NCBI GenBank assembly: GCA_018881555.1
Contig: JACAXG010000168.1
Coordinates: 806,001-870,000, forward strand
From: Amblyornis subalaris
Taxonomy: Eukaryota; Chordata; Aves; Passeriformes; Ptilonorhynchidae
DNA: 64,000 bases
Direction: 5' to 3'
Positions 23,225-35,225 of this stretch are shown piece by piece (position 1 is the stretch's first letter; each line of letters opens with the position of its first letter). A program made the position numbers and the translations under genes. The notes beneath the pieces are model-generated. The model did no database searches and had not been told where the DNA came from. It worked only from the letters and a program-made list of their open reading frames with translations.

Positions 23225-23640
23225 GAGGAGAACTCGTTCTGGAGCGCTGTCAGGTGAACGGGCGTGGCGGGGGCGTCTCGTGTTTCTTCCTGCAGCCAAG
23301 AGAAACTGTTCCAGAGCTTGAGGCGTGAGGGCTGGAGCAGGCCCGGCACGGGTGTGACGGGAGGATTCCCGCAGGCAGGCGCTCACTTGCTCCCGGTTGT
23401 CGCTCCGGGCGCGCCCCGGCACCGGCGCGGCGGGGACAAAGCGTGTGCCGCTGCTGTCCCCCTCTCGGAACTCCAGCCTCGGCCGGNGGTGCCAGGGCGC
23501 TCGCTGTGAGCAGAGCACGGGCAGCAGGTGTTCTGCACGGATCGGTGGCAGGAGCTGCAGCCCAAACGCTGCCCCGGGCTCCGGCACCGCTCCTCCGGGT
23601 CACGGAAACACGGCCCTCAACGCTGCTGCCGCAACCGGAG
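23225..23640. promoter_or_regulatory. CpG-island-like block
   Basis: Dense CpG, strongest at 23398-23440 (cgggcgcgccccggcaccgg, then cgcggcgggg) and near 23480. It lies beside a CR1 copy, and no coding exon is recognised. Candidate orphan CpG island. Confidence 0.45.
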
Positions 23641-24252
23641 AGAGGATTTCAAACCCTGCTTCCTCTTGGGATTTCATCTCCCCTGTCAAAAACCTATTGA
23701 GGATGCCTGAAAATCTACTTTAATATTCATATTTTGTCTTCTAAGCTGGGTAATAAAGTGTCCAAAATGCCTCTGGTAAAACATTCTCCTGCATTATATC
23801 TTAACTAATAGAAGAACCATATTTTCATGTCCTCATTATTTCGGTGTGTTTATGATGGATGGTTTGCCATCGTGAGTGGGGAAACCTGGACTCCCCAGGC
23901 ACCCAGAATTCTTCCCAAAAGCCAGACATGGAAGTGGTGATAGATTTAATAGGAACTAATATAAATATATTGTTTGACAGAATTTGAATATGCATCATTG
24001 TAGAGATTAGTGTCTGCTCTGTCTGGGCAAAGGTTCTCAGTGGTAAATAAAGTATCCTGTGGAAAGCACAAAGCAGGGTTTATGTAAACTGAAACCCGAG
24101 ATTATTTACCCAACGTCTGCTGGTAGAGTTGTGGTAACAGTCACAGTTTCATAGAAAGCTGTAGGAGAGCAGAGAGGAAACATTAATCTGTGGCAATTAC
24201 AGTAATTCTGGTACTGAGGAATTTAATCTCGGGGCAGTTTAATGAGTGTAAC
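23641..24252. other. AT-rich unique sequence
   Basis: AT-rich with TAAT cores (for example aggaactaatataaatatat near 23950). No exon or repeat recognised. Confidence 0.4.
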
Positions 24253-24330
24253 ATCACAGAATCCCAGATTGGCTGGGGTTGGAACGGANCTCAAAGCTCA
24301 TCCAGCTCCATCCCCTGCCCTGGGGTGCCC
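24253..24330 (-). mobile_element. Short CR1 LINE 3' end
   Basis: The + strand reads 'tcacagaatcccagattgg' and 'ctggggttggaacgga', then 'ctcaaagctcatccagctcc'. Similarity stops after 'cccctgcc'. Only the extreme CR1 3' end survives, in reverse orientation. Confidence 0.7.
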
Positions 24331-25960
24331 TGGACTCCAGTCAGGGCTGCTGTGCCAGGCAGGGCTCACACCCAGGTCCAAGGGGTTGTTACGGCTGCAG
24401 TGGGAAAAGAGAACCCTGGTGTCCCTCCTGCAGGCCCAGTCTGAGCCTCTGCCCGGTGAATTCTGCTCGATGGACTCCTCTGGCACTGAGCAGATTGGCA
24501 TGAAAGTGGAAATTTGTCACCCTCGATGTCCCAGTCCCAGCTGAAAGGATGCTTCAGATCACTGACAAGCTGCAGGCAGAGCACAGCACAGCTTTCCCTC
24601 CCTTCTCTTCTTTTTCCTTTTAAAGTGTATTTCTGNGCCATTCCCAGAGCCGGAGCTTGTCCTCCCATCCTGCCCCGTGCNGGTCTCCCCACACCTCCTT
24701 GCTGGGAGAGTTTGATCCTTCAGAGTGGGTCCTGCTGGAGCAGAAATTGAAGCGTGACCCGGGCGCTCCTGACCTTTCCATGCATTCCCGGGGACCAGGA
24801 CTGCTCTGGTGTGGCAGGAAAATCCCTGAGGCGGGGCTGACCCCGCTCCCCGATAGCCATCAGCGATGTCTGGCTGCCGAGCATCCTCCTCCTCCTTCTC
24901 CTCCTCCTCCCAGGCGGAGCCCGGCTGCGGTTTGACCGCGGAGCGCTCGGGGTGCGGGAGTTATCTGCTGCTGCTCGCGGAGTGACTCATTCCAGGATTA
25001 TGTAGGCATTTTATTCACCGTGTTATTACTGGAAAGTTCTTTCTGCAGAGGTTTGGAATATAAAACTGAAAATATTCTGATTGTAAAGTGCCTCAGATAA
25101 CACAGAGCCTGCTGTAAAAGCAGGGCCTGTCTGCAACAGTAATTCCACAACTGCAGCAGCCGGAGCAAGTGTTGAACTTGTTCCTGCTCCCATGTCAGTG
25201 TTCTTGGTACTGCCAAAATTGAGATTCTCATCACAGAGAAGTCAGTAGGCTGCCTTCTCCTCACATTTAATTCTTTTCTAGTTGAAAAACAGTCTTTTAA
25301 TGTGCTGCTGCTGGGAGGTTTGGGTACTTTCTCCAAGATTATGACAATCCGAGAATTTCAAAGATGTGGGTGGTTATAAACTCTCCCTTGAAATGTGCCA
25401 TAAAGCAGCGAAAGGAGCCAGAATTCACATTATTTCCTTGTTACACCCTACAGGAGCTGTCATCCAAGGGGTATGTGGNTGTTGAATTAAAATTTAGCTG
25501 AAGACACTTCAGCAGTGCTGGGGGATTCTTTTTGTGGCTTTTACATTAATTTATCTCTTCTGCCCAGGTGCCCCTGTTGGGTTTCTGAGTTTTTCATCAT
25601 TAACTGGCTGCACCCTCCTCCCTAGGGATCCAGCTCAAAATGGGATATCTTTCCTTTAAGAAGGATTTCCCTAAGGAGCAGGTTTCTCTCTCAGGATTTC
25701 TAGTCTGTAGTTTTAAAGTCTGGAGTGTTTTCCTTCTCCCTGCGAGNTTCTGGCAAAGAGAGGAGCTTTAAAACACAAATATTTATGGCCAAGGCAGTGT
25801 TTGGATTAGGGAATGAAGAGTCTGGATCAGCTGCTTTGCTTATCTGGTTCAGAGAAAGACTCTGAGGAGCCCNGGGTGTGCTCTGAGATCCCATCCCAGC
25901 TCTGATTCCACAGGACTGGCTTGGTTAAAAAGCAGCCCAAAGAAAGAGAGGCTCATTTTT
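24331..25960. other. Unique intergenic sequence
   Basis: Contains a CCT run at 24884-24912 and a CpG-rich patch to 24985 that ends with an AP-1-like TGACTCA (24983-24989). Bases 25000-25600 are mixed to AT-rich. No exon recognised. Confidence 0.4.
24884..24912 (+). repeat. CCT trinucleotide run
   Basis: Imperfect (CCT)n with one CTT interruption, leading directly into a CpG-rich patch. Confidence 0.85.
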
Positions 25961-26171
25961 CAGGAAGAATTTCTCCATGGAAAGGGTGGTCAGGCACTGG
26001 CAGGGGCTGCCCAGGGAGGTTTGGAGTCCCCATCCCTGGAGGTGTCCAAGGAAGGCCTGGACGTGGCACTCGGNGCTCTGGGCTGGGGACAAGGTGGGGA
26101 TCGGGCACAGGCTGGACTTGATGGTCTCGGAGGGCTTTTCCAACCCCAGGCATTCTGGGATTCTGGGATTT
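25961..26171 (+). mobile_element. CR1 LINE 3' fragment (second CR1 type)
   Basis: It starts 'aggaagaatttctccatgga', passes 'ggtggtcaggcactggcagg', 'ggtttggagtccccatccct' and 'ggacttgatggtctcggagg', and ends with an 'attctgggattctggga' repeat. It is the closest relative in the window of the copy at 16553-16848. Confidence 0.9.
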
Positions 26172-27512
26172 TACAGCTTCCTGCAGAGGTACAGCATTTG
26201 GCACCATTTCTCAGCTCTTTGCCAACATGGGCCTGCCNGGCAGTATAGGTTATTAATACAGAGAGCCTCTCCTATGAGAGTGATGGATTCAGGAGCATCC
26301 ACAGGTGACAGCAGAGCCAGGGCACAGCAGGACACTGGGCACTGGGAAGGGAAATGGTTCTTGGCCCCATTTTCCATCCAAATCCAGCCAAAAAGCACCT
26401 GCACTTTAGGAAGTGATTTATATTTTTTCCCTGGGTAAACAGAGAACCCAACCAGGCTCTGCCAGTCCAGCACCTTTCAGGCACAGTTAAATTAACTTTT
26501 AGAAAAATAATAAAAATAATGACCCAGCTAATGAATGCCTGAGGAATTCTATAAAAGGCCTTGTGACACCTGCATTAACACCAAATGAGTTCATTATGAT
26601 TAATGTTATTAAAATAAATGTCATGGGGATGAATAACAGCTTGGCCATTATTTTAAAGTGTTGCCACTGGATCTATAAAAGCTCATGAGTCAACCCTGGC
26701 GAAGGAATTCTGCACGTTCATGTCTCAAACCTGTGGGGAGTTCAAACTTTTCTGCAAAAATAGCCCCAAAAATAACATGGAAAGCTGTGCTTGTTCTCTG
26801 GAAGACAGAGCATGCCCTGGCTCGGGGCTGGTTTTCCTGTGGCTCAGAGTGGGGATGAGAAGATTTCTGACCTGGGAATTTCTTGGTGCTGGAGGATGAT
26901 TCCAGAACTGTTCGTGCTGGTTTGTGTTTGGGCTTTTATCAGGCCAGATTTTTTTTTTATTCCATTGTTTTTAGAGGGCGATTTGTCTTCTTGACTTTGA
27001 TACCACAGCACAGCAATCTTACAAACATCACAAACTTGTCCTAACAAAAAAGAAAAGGCTAAGAATGAAAATATTTACATTAGTAACATGTAAAAACGAT
27101 TACTTTCAGTGGGTTTTACCTATACAAATCTTTTTAGCAACTCGTGAAGCCTTAGGAGAGATGTTCTTTAGAATCTTGATTAAAGTCTCAGCTGGAATAA
27201 AATACTTGGCAAAAAGATGTTTCCCTACTCTTCAATTGCTGCTTAATGAATCATCTTTGTTAACAGACTAGAAGACATCCTGCTTCATTTCTCCTTTTTG
27301 GCATAGTACAATATATGTAAATTTATTTGGAGTTGTATAATCCAATCATAAAATAAGAACCTTGCTGCCATTGATAGTGTGTTGTTAGAAGGATAAAAGG
27401 AAGCGCTGCTTGCCCTGCTGTTCAGGGACAGTGACAAACAGGGGGGTGGCACCAGGCCGGGACAGAGGGGCCAGAACATGTCCAATAAAACCAATAGGAA
27501 CATGAGGAGATT
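26172..27512. other. Unique intergenic sequence with AT-rich core
   Basis: Bases 26480-26690 are AT-rich and TAAT-dense (gattaatgttattaaaataa near 26599), a candidate conserved noncoding element. T-runs occur near 26950. No exon recognised. Confidence 0.4.
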
Positions 27513-27541
27513 TGATTGATTGATTGATTGATTGATTGATA
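27513..27541 (+). repeat. GATT tetranucleotide microsatellite
   Basis: About seven uninterrupted GATT copies ending at 'gatatccg'. The purity suggests length polymorphism. Confidence 0.97.
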
Positions 27542-27782
27542 TCCGACTCCAAGTATTGCCAAACCAGCAGAGTAAAATTTCACAGGGGTTTTTTGCCAGG
27601 GACTAAAAATCACCAGGGGTGTGAGAAATGTAATAGGGGGGAAATTTATGTAATTTATAGAATGATTTTTGAAGCCATGCATTTGCCCGGTCACAAAACT
27701 ATTTTAGCTGTGGTGACGTAAGGTCCAATTAGCAGAATGACATTGGGAGAAGAGGAGTAAATCTGCAGAGTCCACACTTTAT

Positions 27783-27806
27783 TGCTGCTGCTGCTGCTGC
27801 TGCTGG
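27783..27806 (+). repeat. CTG trinucleotide microsatellite
   Basis: About seven uninterrupted CTG copies, equal to CAG on the minus strand. It is not in a recognised exon. It lies about 240 bases from the GATT array. Confidence 0.95.
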
Positions 27807-27908
27807 AATCGTGCTGCAGCGACTGAGCCATGGCTGGGCTGGCTAAATAGAGGTGGGACTCAGGCTGACTCGTTCCACTGACGGACCAGAGCCCCAAGGT
27901 GAACGTGG

Positions 27909-27989
27909 TGGGGCTGAGTTGACGATTGGACTTGATGATCTTAAAGGTCTTTAGGTCTTTTCCAACCTTGACAGTTCTGTGATTCTATC
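27909..27989 (+). mobile_element. CR1 LINE 3' end
   Basis: It reads 'ggggctgagttgacgattgg', 'acttgatgatcttaaaggtc' and 'cttttccaaccttgacagtt', and ends 'ctgtgattctat'. It is the terminal part of a CR1 tail on the + strand, close to the 'ttggactygatgatcttaaa' subfamily. Confidence 0.85.
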
Positions 27990-30900
27990 TCAGGGCTACA
28001 CGAGACCATTTTACAAAAATTCCAGCCCAGTGCTCGGAGGTGCCCACAAATCCTGCAGAGGATGGGGAGCAGGAAAGCCAGGAAATTGTTTTAACATCAA
28101 GACACGTGTGGGCACTTTGTTGTTGCTAGGGCCTCAAACCTTCTAATTTCTGAGGAGGTGTTTAATTTATTTTCCTTTTAAATTAAAGCTTTAATAGGAA
28201 TGAATCACTCAGCCCTGTTTACCAGAAGGGTTTTGCTCCTGGGCTGTGTCTCTGTGGATGCTTCAGCCGTTACTGGCAGCGAGGGGGATACTGTGGCTGC
28301 TGTGTAGGGGCAAGATGCTGGTAAGGGAGGCTGAGAAAACCGATTGATTTCGGGTTTGGAAACCACAGAAAGAAGTCCCACATATCGATGAGACTGATAG
28401 CGTGTGCAGCAGCCGAATGAGAGGCAGAGGCTGAGGAAATGAGGCTGGAGATGCACCGATATGTTGTAAACGGGCGCAGCCGGGCCGGTGGGTGCCAGGG
28501 CTGAGCTGCAATTTCTTTCCTCCTGAATTCTTGACTGTGCGGAAATATCAAACACGGCTCGAGGATGTGGCAAGCCCCTTATCTTCCTGTTTGAGAGTGT
28601 GAGAGCTCCAGCAGGGAGGGCTCTGTGCAGATGCAGACAGCTGCGTGCGTGCCGTGCCCCCGGCACCGGGACCCAGGGGGAGGGAGAAGGAACAAATATT
28701 CACGTTTCTGGTACAGCGCCAGAACTAGAGGTTGATAATTTAATCTGCTGGCTCGCAGCTTGATAGTCTACACAAACATCCCCCTTTTTTCCACCCAGGA
28801 TGGAGCACGCTGCCATGGGTGCTGGGAAAGCCCAAGGAATAAATCGGCTCCCTGCAGTTCTTAAATGTGATGGTTGGCATTCAAACCCAGGTCAAACATC
28901 TCATTCCTCAGCTTCAGCGCTGCAATATCTCCAGTTATTTGTGATTGATGCAGCTGTCATAAACACTCCTGTCCATGGGAACGTGCACAAGTCACACTGA
29001 GACCTTTGGGGAAAGCCAGAGATATTTCTTCAAGCTGGAGCTTTTTGATGGAACACCAGCTCCCTTTGTGTGCCTCTTCTGGCAGCCATCTGACACCAAA
29101 AGGACAGTAACGTTGCCCCCTGTGCCTGTGTCCCGGTTAGAGCTGGTGGGATTGTTTGCAGGGGTGGCACTCCAGTGTCCCCCCTGTGTCCCCTGCCCTC
29201 TGTGCTGTGTGTGCCTGGGGACATCTGAGCTGCAGGGCCACGGACTCAGTGTGGAAAAGGCTCTTCCACAGGAAACTCAGCAGTGGGAGAGCTGCCCCTT
29301 CCAACAGCAGCGTGGGACAGGCAGGGAGGAGGTGCCTGTGGGCTGTGCCCGGGACCGAGCTCCATCCCTGTGTCGTCTGCTGGAATCGGAGCTTTGGATG
29401 AGCAAACAAAGTTTTTCCAGGCACGGGCTCTTTCCTGCCTTAAACCAGGGCATAAAATCTGTTGCTGCTTTTGTGCATTCAGTGCTGCCTGCCTGCCCTT
29501 ACATGGGTTTCTTTACAATTTCTGGTCACGCAAGGAGCTGCATCATTTACAGGCAGGATTCGCAGGAATGCGGCTCTGCCGCTGCCGAGCAGCTGGAGGA
29601 CACCCTTAAACAAACCAGAATCCTCCCCACAAGCTGTTTCATGTTATCATGACGGCTGGGAGATAGAGATAAATCCTCTCTGACCGGAGTGACCCTGCTG
29701 GCAAGCGCTGACAGGCCCCTGTTGAGCCTGGACCAGGTTCGTGTAACATTCTGAAACTTCGGGAGCATCCCTCCCTCCCCGGGCACATGACTAAGTACAA
29801 AGGGAATTTAATGTTCTCCCACAGCCCCGATCTCCAGGCTCTGACTTTCATGTTTCCTTCCCAGACTGTTCCTGCAGTCTCCCTGCAAAAGGCAGAGTGC
29901 TCTGCACACCAAAACTGCTCCCAAATTCACCCTGAAATGCATCACCCAAACCTGACCGAGGCTGGAAGATCCCTGGAGCTGTGACACGCCATGGCACAAA
30001 TTCCCGGCTGTGCACACAGGGGTGGGATTTCTCCTGGCGAGGGGTGAGGGTGTTGGTCTGGGTCATTCTGTGCTGCAGCTGCCCAGCTTCCCGGAGTTGT
30101 TAACACGGAAAGGGCATTTTCCATGGCTCGGTGGAATGACCCGCACAGACCCTGTGCTGAGGCTGGTATGAGGCAGCTCTGAGTTGTCTTGAGCCCAAAA
30201 CCCTCCCATCACCTCAGATTCCCTCAGTGCCAGCCTGTGCAAACCAGAGGGGGCTGCTGAAGGACTGCACTGAGAACAGCACCTGAGGAGGGTTTGGTTG
30301 CTCCCATCCCAGCGTGTCCCCCTCACTCCTCACTGTTCCTTTAGTGCTGCTTGTAGGGAACAAAGTCATCTCCTGCAGCCCGAGCTGTGAGCCTGAGCAG
30401 GACAGAGCCCACGCCCTGGGATCTGTCTGTTCGCTCGGAACTACCTTGAGATGATTTCTTTTAGAGGTGGTTTTGGGATTTTATTTCCATTTTCAGGGGC
30501 CCCAAACTGTGCCCAACCTCATATTCCTGTTATTGGACAATTACAGGGTGCACATCTTGCCAGGGCCACAGTGAGAGCAGACATTAACACATCTATCACT
30601 TCATGTTCTCCAAACTGTGCTAAACTCTGGAAGCAGCTCTGCAGGGGTTCAGGTCTTAGTTCTGCTGCTGACAGGAAATAATGAAGCGATCATCACACTC
30701 CAGGTGGAGATTGAGGAATGGGATGTTCTGGTGTAAGAGTTGGGAATTAAAGATAAGCAAAACAAACTTTGAAATCAAGGTATCCAGCAGAATTAAGGCA
30801 AAAATGGGTGGGAAAGGTCCCACTCCAACAGCATGTGCAGGTTTTGGACTGGTTTGACTAAACTGAGTCGAACAGGCTCTCTCAGACTCAGTAATTCAAC

Positions 30901-31552
30901 ACAGGCTGCTGCTGGTGCTTGGTAAAAATCCTGCCCAGAGCTTGGTAGGATGAGGAACAGGGAAGGGTGTGGAATAAATCACTCTGTATTTTGCATACGT
31001 ATAAGCAAAAAAAAAAGCAGGATTGGGAGCAGTGTGGCTGGGAGAGCCTCGGTTGAGGAGCACATCTTATCCCACTGCTCCTCCCCGTGCCAGAGCCAGC
31101 TCCAGCCTTCCCCCTCGCAGGCAGGTTCGGAATAGAGACACCAGAATGGGGTTTGCTCTGTGCTGGAGGCTCAGAGTGCTCTGAGCATGGGGCAGCTTCT
31201 CCAGCCTTCCTTCCTAAAACATTTATGCTCCCAGAGAAGCCAATGACTTTCCTCATTCAGGAATTACCAAATTCAGTCAAGGATGGATGTCAAGTGCTTT
31301 GCTGCTTGCAAACCCTTTCACACAACTCTCCCTTTAGGTTTGCAGGGCTCTTAGTGAGGTGTAATAACAAAGTTCAAGCTTTTTGGAGAAGGTTTTGAGG
31401 TCCTGTTGCCAGCCCAGAGCACGGCGTTTGCAGTGCCTGAGCTCAGCCGTGCTGGGATCGCATCTCAAAGGAGCTGCCCCAGCTGCTGGGGCACAGGGCA
31501 GTCCTCACCCTGGGGCACCACTGCTCCCCCTCAGCACAGCCACTGAACAATC
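27990..31552. other. Long unique intergenic stretch
   Basis: 3.5 kb without a recognisable repeat or exon. Several minus-strand frames stay open for about 150 codons around 28205-28666, with no recognisable content. A short A-run lies near 31005-31014. Confidence 0.45.
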
Positions 31553-31796
31553 TGGAGCTGTGCCAGGGCAGGGTCAGGCTGGAGATCAGGGAAAGGTTCT
31601 TCCCCCAGAGGGTGGTGGGCACTGAACAGGCTCCCCAGGGAATGGTCCCGGCCCCAAGGCTGCCAGAGCTCCAGGAGCGTTTGGACAACGCTCCCAGGGA
31701 TGCACAGGCTGGGATTGTTGGGGTGTCTGTGCAGGGCCAGGGGTTGGACTGGATGGTCCCTGTGGCTCCCTTCCAGCTCCTGTGATTCCATGACCC
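31553..31796 (+). mobile_element. CR1 LINE 3' fragment (third CR1 type)
   Basis: The order of blocks is 'tctggagctgtgccagggca', 'gaaaggttcttcccccagag', 'ggtggtgggcactgaacagg', 'gcgtttggacaacgctccca', 'gggccaggggttggactgga' and 'ctgtgattccatgac'. This is the CR1 subfamily with a 'tttggacaacgctc' block, distinct from the other two types in the window. Confidence 0.88.
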
Positions 31797-32500
31797 CCAA
31801 GGCTGAGCTGGGGCACAGCCCTGCTGTGGTTTGGCTGCTGCTGGGCTGTCTAGACAAGCCTTCGAGAGGGCCATGTTCTTCTGGTTCCCATTTGATTATG
31901 AGGCAGGCTTTTTCATCTCTAATGTAAACATGCCCGAATAAAATAACTCTGCTGTGGCATTTCTTGTACAAAAGCCCCTTTTTTGGAAGGAGCGATTCGA
32001 TTCATGCATTTCCATTCCGCACTACGGATACAATTTCATCTTTCCCATTTGGGCATTAGGTTTCCTGAAAAAAAAGGGTGAGGTGAAANTGCTGAGCCCC
32101 TCAGAAAGTGCTCGTGTTTAGCAAGGAGCTGCAGCTGTGCAAACACGAGGCTTTGCCTGGAACAAGTGAACTGAAATCCACCTGGTTCCATCGCTCCCGC
32201 TCCGCACACCCAGCCCCGGGCGCTGCCCTCCCCGCAGGAGCCGGGCTGGAGCCTGCACCGGGACACAGCAGGGCTGGGACAGCCCGTGCCAGCACCAGAG
32301 CTGCTGCAGGAGGGACGGAACCCGGCTGGCTGTGGGGGGATCGCTGCGCTGGGCAATCCCTCCGAGCAGCGAGAGGACACTCGGGGATTCCCTTGGAACT
32401 CCAGCAACCATCTCCCAGTGGGGAGGAGGGCTCTGGATCAAGAGCCGAGGCTTTGCTCAGGGGCTTCACTGGTGACTCCCTGTTGGCTGTGCTGGTTCCC
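31797..32500. other. Unique intergenic sequence
   Basis: AT-rich to 32060, then GC-rich with moderate CpG at 32180-32370. No exon or repeat recognised. Confidence 0.4.
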
Positions 32501-32618
32501 CCAGCTCCTGATTTGTGTTCCTGATCATCTCATCCAGCTCCTGCACTGTGTTCCTGCTCTCCCAATCCAACTCCTGCTTTGCGCCTGTGCTCTCCTCATC
32601 CAGCTCCTGCCGTGGGGC
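32501..32618 (+). repeat. 33-bp tandem repeat (about 3.5 copies)
   Basis: The word ccagctcctg (ccaactcctg once) recurs at 32501, 32534, 32567 and 32600, exactly 33 bases apart. Because 33 is a multiple of three, the minus strand holds an open frame with an 11-residue period (QELDEESTGAK, QELDWESRNTV, QELDEMIRNTN). Copies have diverged, so it is older than the 29-bp and 35-bp arrays. Confidence 0.88.
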
Positions 32619-33904
32619 TCCAAGGCACAGGCTCTGCTGGGTGTTGGCTGTGGACAATGGAACCCACTGTGTGCAAAGAGGGATCAAGGAGGTCACTTGG
32701 AAAGTGGAGCTTGAGAAGTCTCAGGAACTTTGCAGGGAATCGGAGACAGCCGCTCTTGGATCTTTGCATCGCCCTTACCTTGCTCTGAGGTACCTGAAGC
32801 AGCACTGAACCGAGGTCAGGTCAGAGCTACCTCTGAGGTTTTGCATTGTCCTGGAAAAATTAATTTTTAGGTCTCTTCCAACCCCGCCCATTCCGTGATT
32901 CTGTGGAAAAGGACAAGTGAGCACCTTGGCAGCACAGGGGCCCTGCACACCCTTGGAATGGGCTCCCTGTGCTCCCGGGATGACAGCAGGGCCAGGGAAT
33001 GCTCCTGCTCCCTGAAAGGGCATCAGACCCCTGGATAAACCCAGCAGCTTCTCTCCACAAAGGGTGTGAAATGGGAGAGCTGGGCTGAATCACTGGGAGT
33101 TCAGAAATGAGAGATTTTCATTTTGAAATGGGCTCTTTTCCAAGCATTTCAGTTTGGGGAAAATCTGCTCTCTGCAGCTTCTCTGAAGGCTTTCTCTGCT
33201 CTTCTGTTGCCCATCCTGCTCTGGTTGATGGAATTAGGATGGTGTTGAATTTCATCTCTTACTGAATAGTTCTGAGCACGTCTTGGCCCTAAGTGAACAT
33301 ATGGTAAAAGTGTCAGATCAGACAAGGAAAGCACAGGAATTCTCTGTTTGTCAGGAGGGAGCAGCACTCACCTTGCTATGCTTCAAGGAGAAAGGAAGAT
33401 CTCCAGACTCCCCCAGCCCTGTCCAGCACAATCCTGTCTGTGGATGGGATCAGCAGTACAATATATCACACACTTCAGTGAGTTCCCCTTTGTTTATCCA
33501 ATCTAGATAATAAAAAGAATTCTGTGAGATAGCTATAAATCTAAACATAACGACTTTTGTTGGGCAAGAAAAAGAAATTAAGGTTATGAAAGATCAGAAT
33601 ATAAAATTACAAAAAAGTCTGCGGTATCACTGCGGGACAAGGAGCTATTTGTCAGCTCCCTCACTTGCAACGCAGAAATTGGGTTGAGGATTGAAATGCA
33701 GCACAACAGACGAACTGCTGCAGGTGCTTTTCATAAAAGAAACATTTACTTACAGAGTTATTGGATCTCATCTGAAAGGGCTTTTAAAACATTTGTTATC
33801 CAGTCCTACCTGTAACACTGTTGTCATTAAGTGTCTAAATAATTTTTTCCATTAGATTGCCTGCGTTCATATCAACAAACCCCAGAAACTAAAATTATTC
33901 ATTT
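32619..33904. other. Unique intergenic sequence with one CR1 remnant
   Basis: Holds the short CR1 remnant at 32866-32904. Bases 33480-33900 are AT-rich. No exon recognised. Confidence 0.4.
32866..32904 (+). mobile_element. CR1 LINE 3' remnant
   Basis: Only 'ttaggtctcttccaacccc' and 'ccattccgtgattctgtgg' are recognisable, the last ~40 bases of a CR1 including one 8-bp terminal repeat. Confidence 0.6.
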
Positions 33905-34062
33905 CATAGAATCCCAGAATGGTTTGGGTTGGGAGGGACCTTAAAGCCCATCCAGTGCCACCCCTGCCATGGGCAGGAACACCTTCCACCATCCCAGAGT
34001 GCTCCAAGCCCCGTCCAACCTTGGACACTTCCAGGGATGGGACAGCCAACCACCAGCTCTGC
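33905..34062 (-). mobile_element. CR1 LINE 3' fragment
   Basis: The + strand reads 'catagaatcccagaatggtt', 'gggagggaccttaaagccc', 'cccctgccatgggcaggaac' and 'acttccagggatgggacagc'. It is the main CR1 type in reverse orientation, with a ~10-base deletion in the 'caacctggccttggacac' block. Confidence 0.9.
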
Positions 34063-35079
34063 CAAGTTCAGTTTATCCATTCCTGGCCATTCACAAGGAA
34101 GGATTTAACCCCAAAGCATAACAATAATAGAAAAGCAAAGCATTCTCATGAGCAGGGCAGGAACTGGAGCTGTGCTCTGTCAACAGCAGAGGCTCCGTGG
34201 GAAGAAACAACTCCCCAGGTACCCTCAGGGTCTGAGTTTAATCCCCATATTTGTATCAGGTTTAATAAGGAGATTTATATTGGACACCAAATGTTAAAAT
34301 TACCTCAACCTGAAAGGCCTGCCTATGAAATGAGTCAGAATAGATTCTCCGTGGAAGTTACTGCAGTGCCAATAAGGATTAATTAAAACTCAAATGTTCT
34401 TCATTGTGTGTTAATTGAGGAATTGTTATTCAGTCAACCTTCTTGATTTTTCTCTGTGTTAAATAATCATGGAAGTATTTCACCTAGTCTCACTGTTTAT
34501 TTAACCAATTAATTAAGGGAGGGGATATTCTGCATTTATTAGTATTTTAATTGGAGAATTTTATTCCCGCTGGCCTAAACATCTACATATGCTCAGGTTT
34601 TGTGTTTAGCTTTTTTATCTTTTAAATGACCAATGTTCCTGATTGTATACACTACAGACTGGAGAAAAAAAGCTTTCAAGTACTCTGCACAATTGAACTT
34701 CATTAGAGCATGAAAAGCAGGGCCAGGTTTCCATCTCAGCCGTGCTCATGTCAGGCAGAGAAATTCCCCTCTAAATAATGGATTTGCTTGGAGTTGGTTC
34801 TGGTACCGAGGTGAGAACGTGGCCTCTGTCACTGACGTGAGTAGAGAGCATGTTGCATGATGGTGTTAACAGTTCAAAGCATTTTATTTAACGATCACTA
34901 ATTCATAAAAGGTCACTTTACAATGCATTCACAGTTTAGCAGGTGCCACAAAATGTAAACTCCACAGAGAGCCCTCTTGCAGGCAAAATGTGAGAAATCC
35001 TCACCTTGGAAGGACAAAATTCCCAGGTGTGTGGGGGTTTTTTCCTATGTGACCACACTCCAAGTGACATCACCACTTG
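34063..35079. other. AT-rich unique sequence
   Basis: Bases 34370-34700 are AT-rich and TAAT-dense (ttaaccaattaattaaggg near 34500), a candidate conserved noncoding element. No exon recognised. Confidence 0.4.
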
Positions 35080-35225
35080 CCTCATCCCTGGCAGTGTCCA
35101 AGGCCAGGCTGGACGGGGCTTGGAGCAGCCTGGGACAGTGGGAGGTGTCCCTGCCCACGGCAGGAGTGGCACTGGATGGGCTTTAAGGTCCCTTCCAATC
35201 CAAACCATTTTGACATTCTATGATG
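35080..35225 (+). mobile_element. CR1 LINE 3' fragment
   Basis: It reads 'cctcatccctggcagtgtcc', 'gctggacggggcttggagca', 'ccctgcccacggcaggagtg', 'ggtcccttccaatccaaacc' and 'cattctatgatg'. It is the main CR1 type on the + strand with the terminal repeat present. Confidence 0.9.

Noticed and set aside
22923..23321. Open frames across the CR1 copy and CpG block.
   Set aside because: The first half is CR1 3' noncoding tail in reverse, so it is not a gene.
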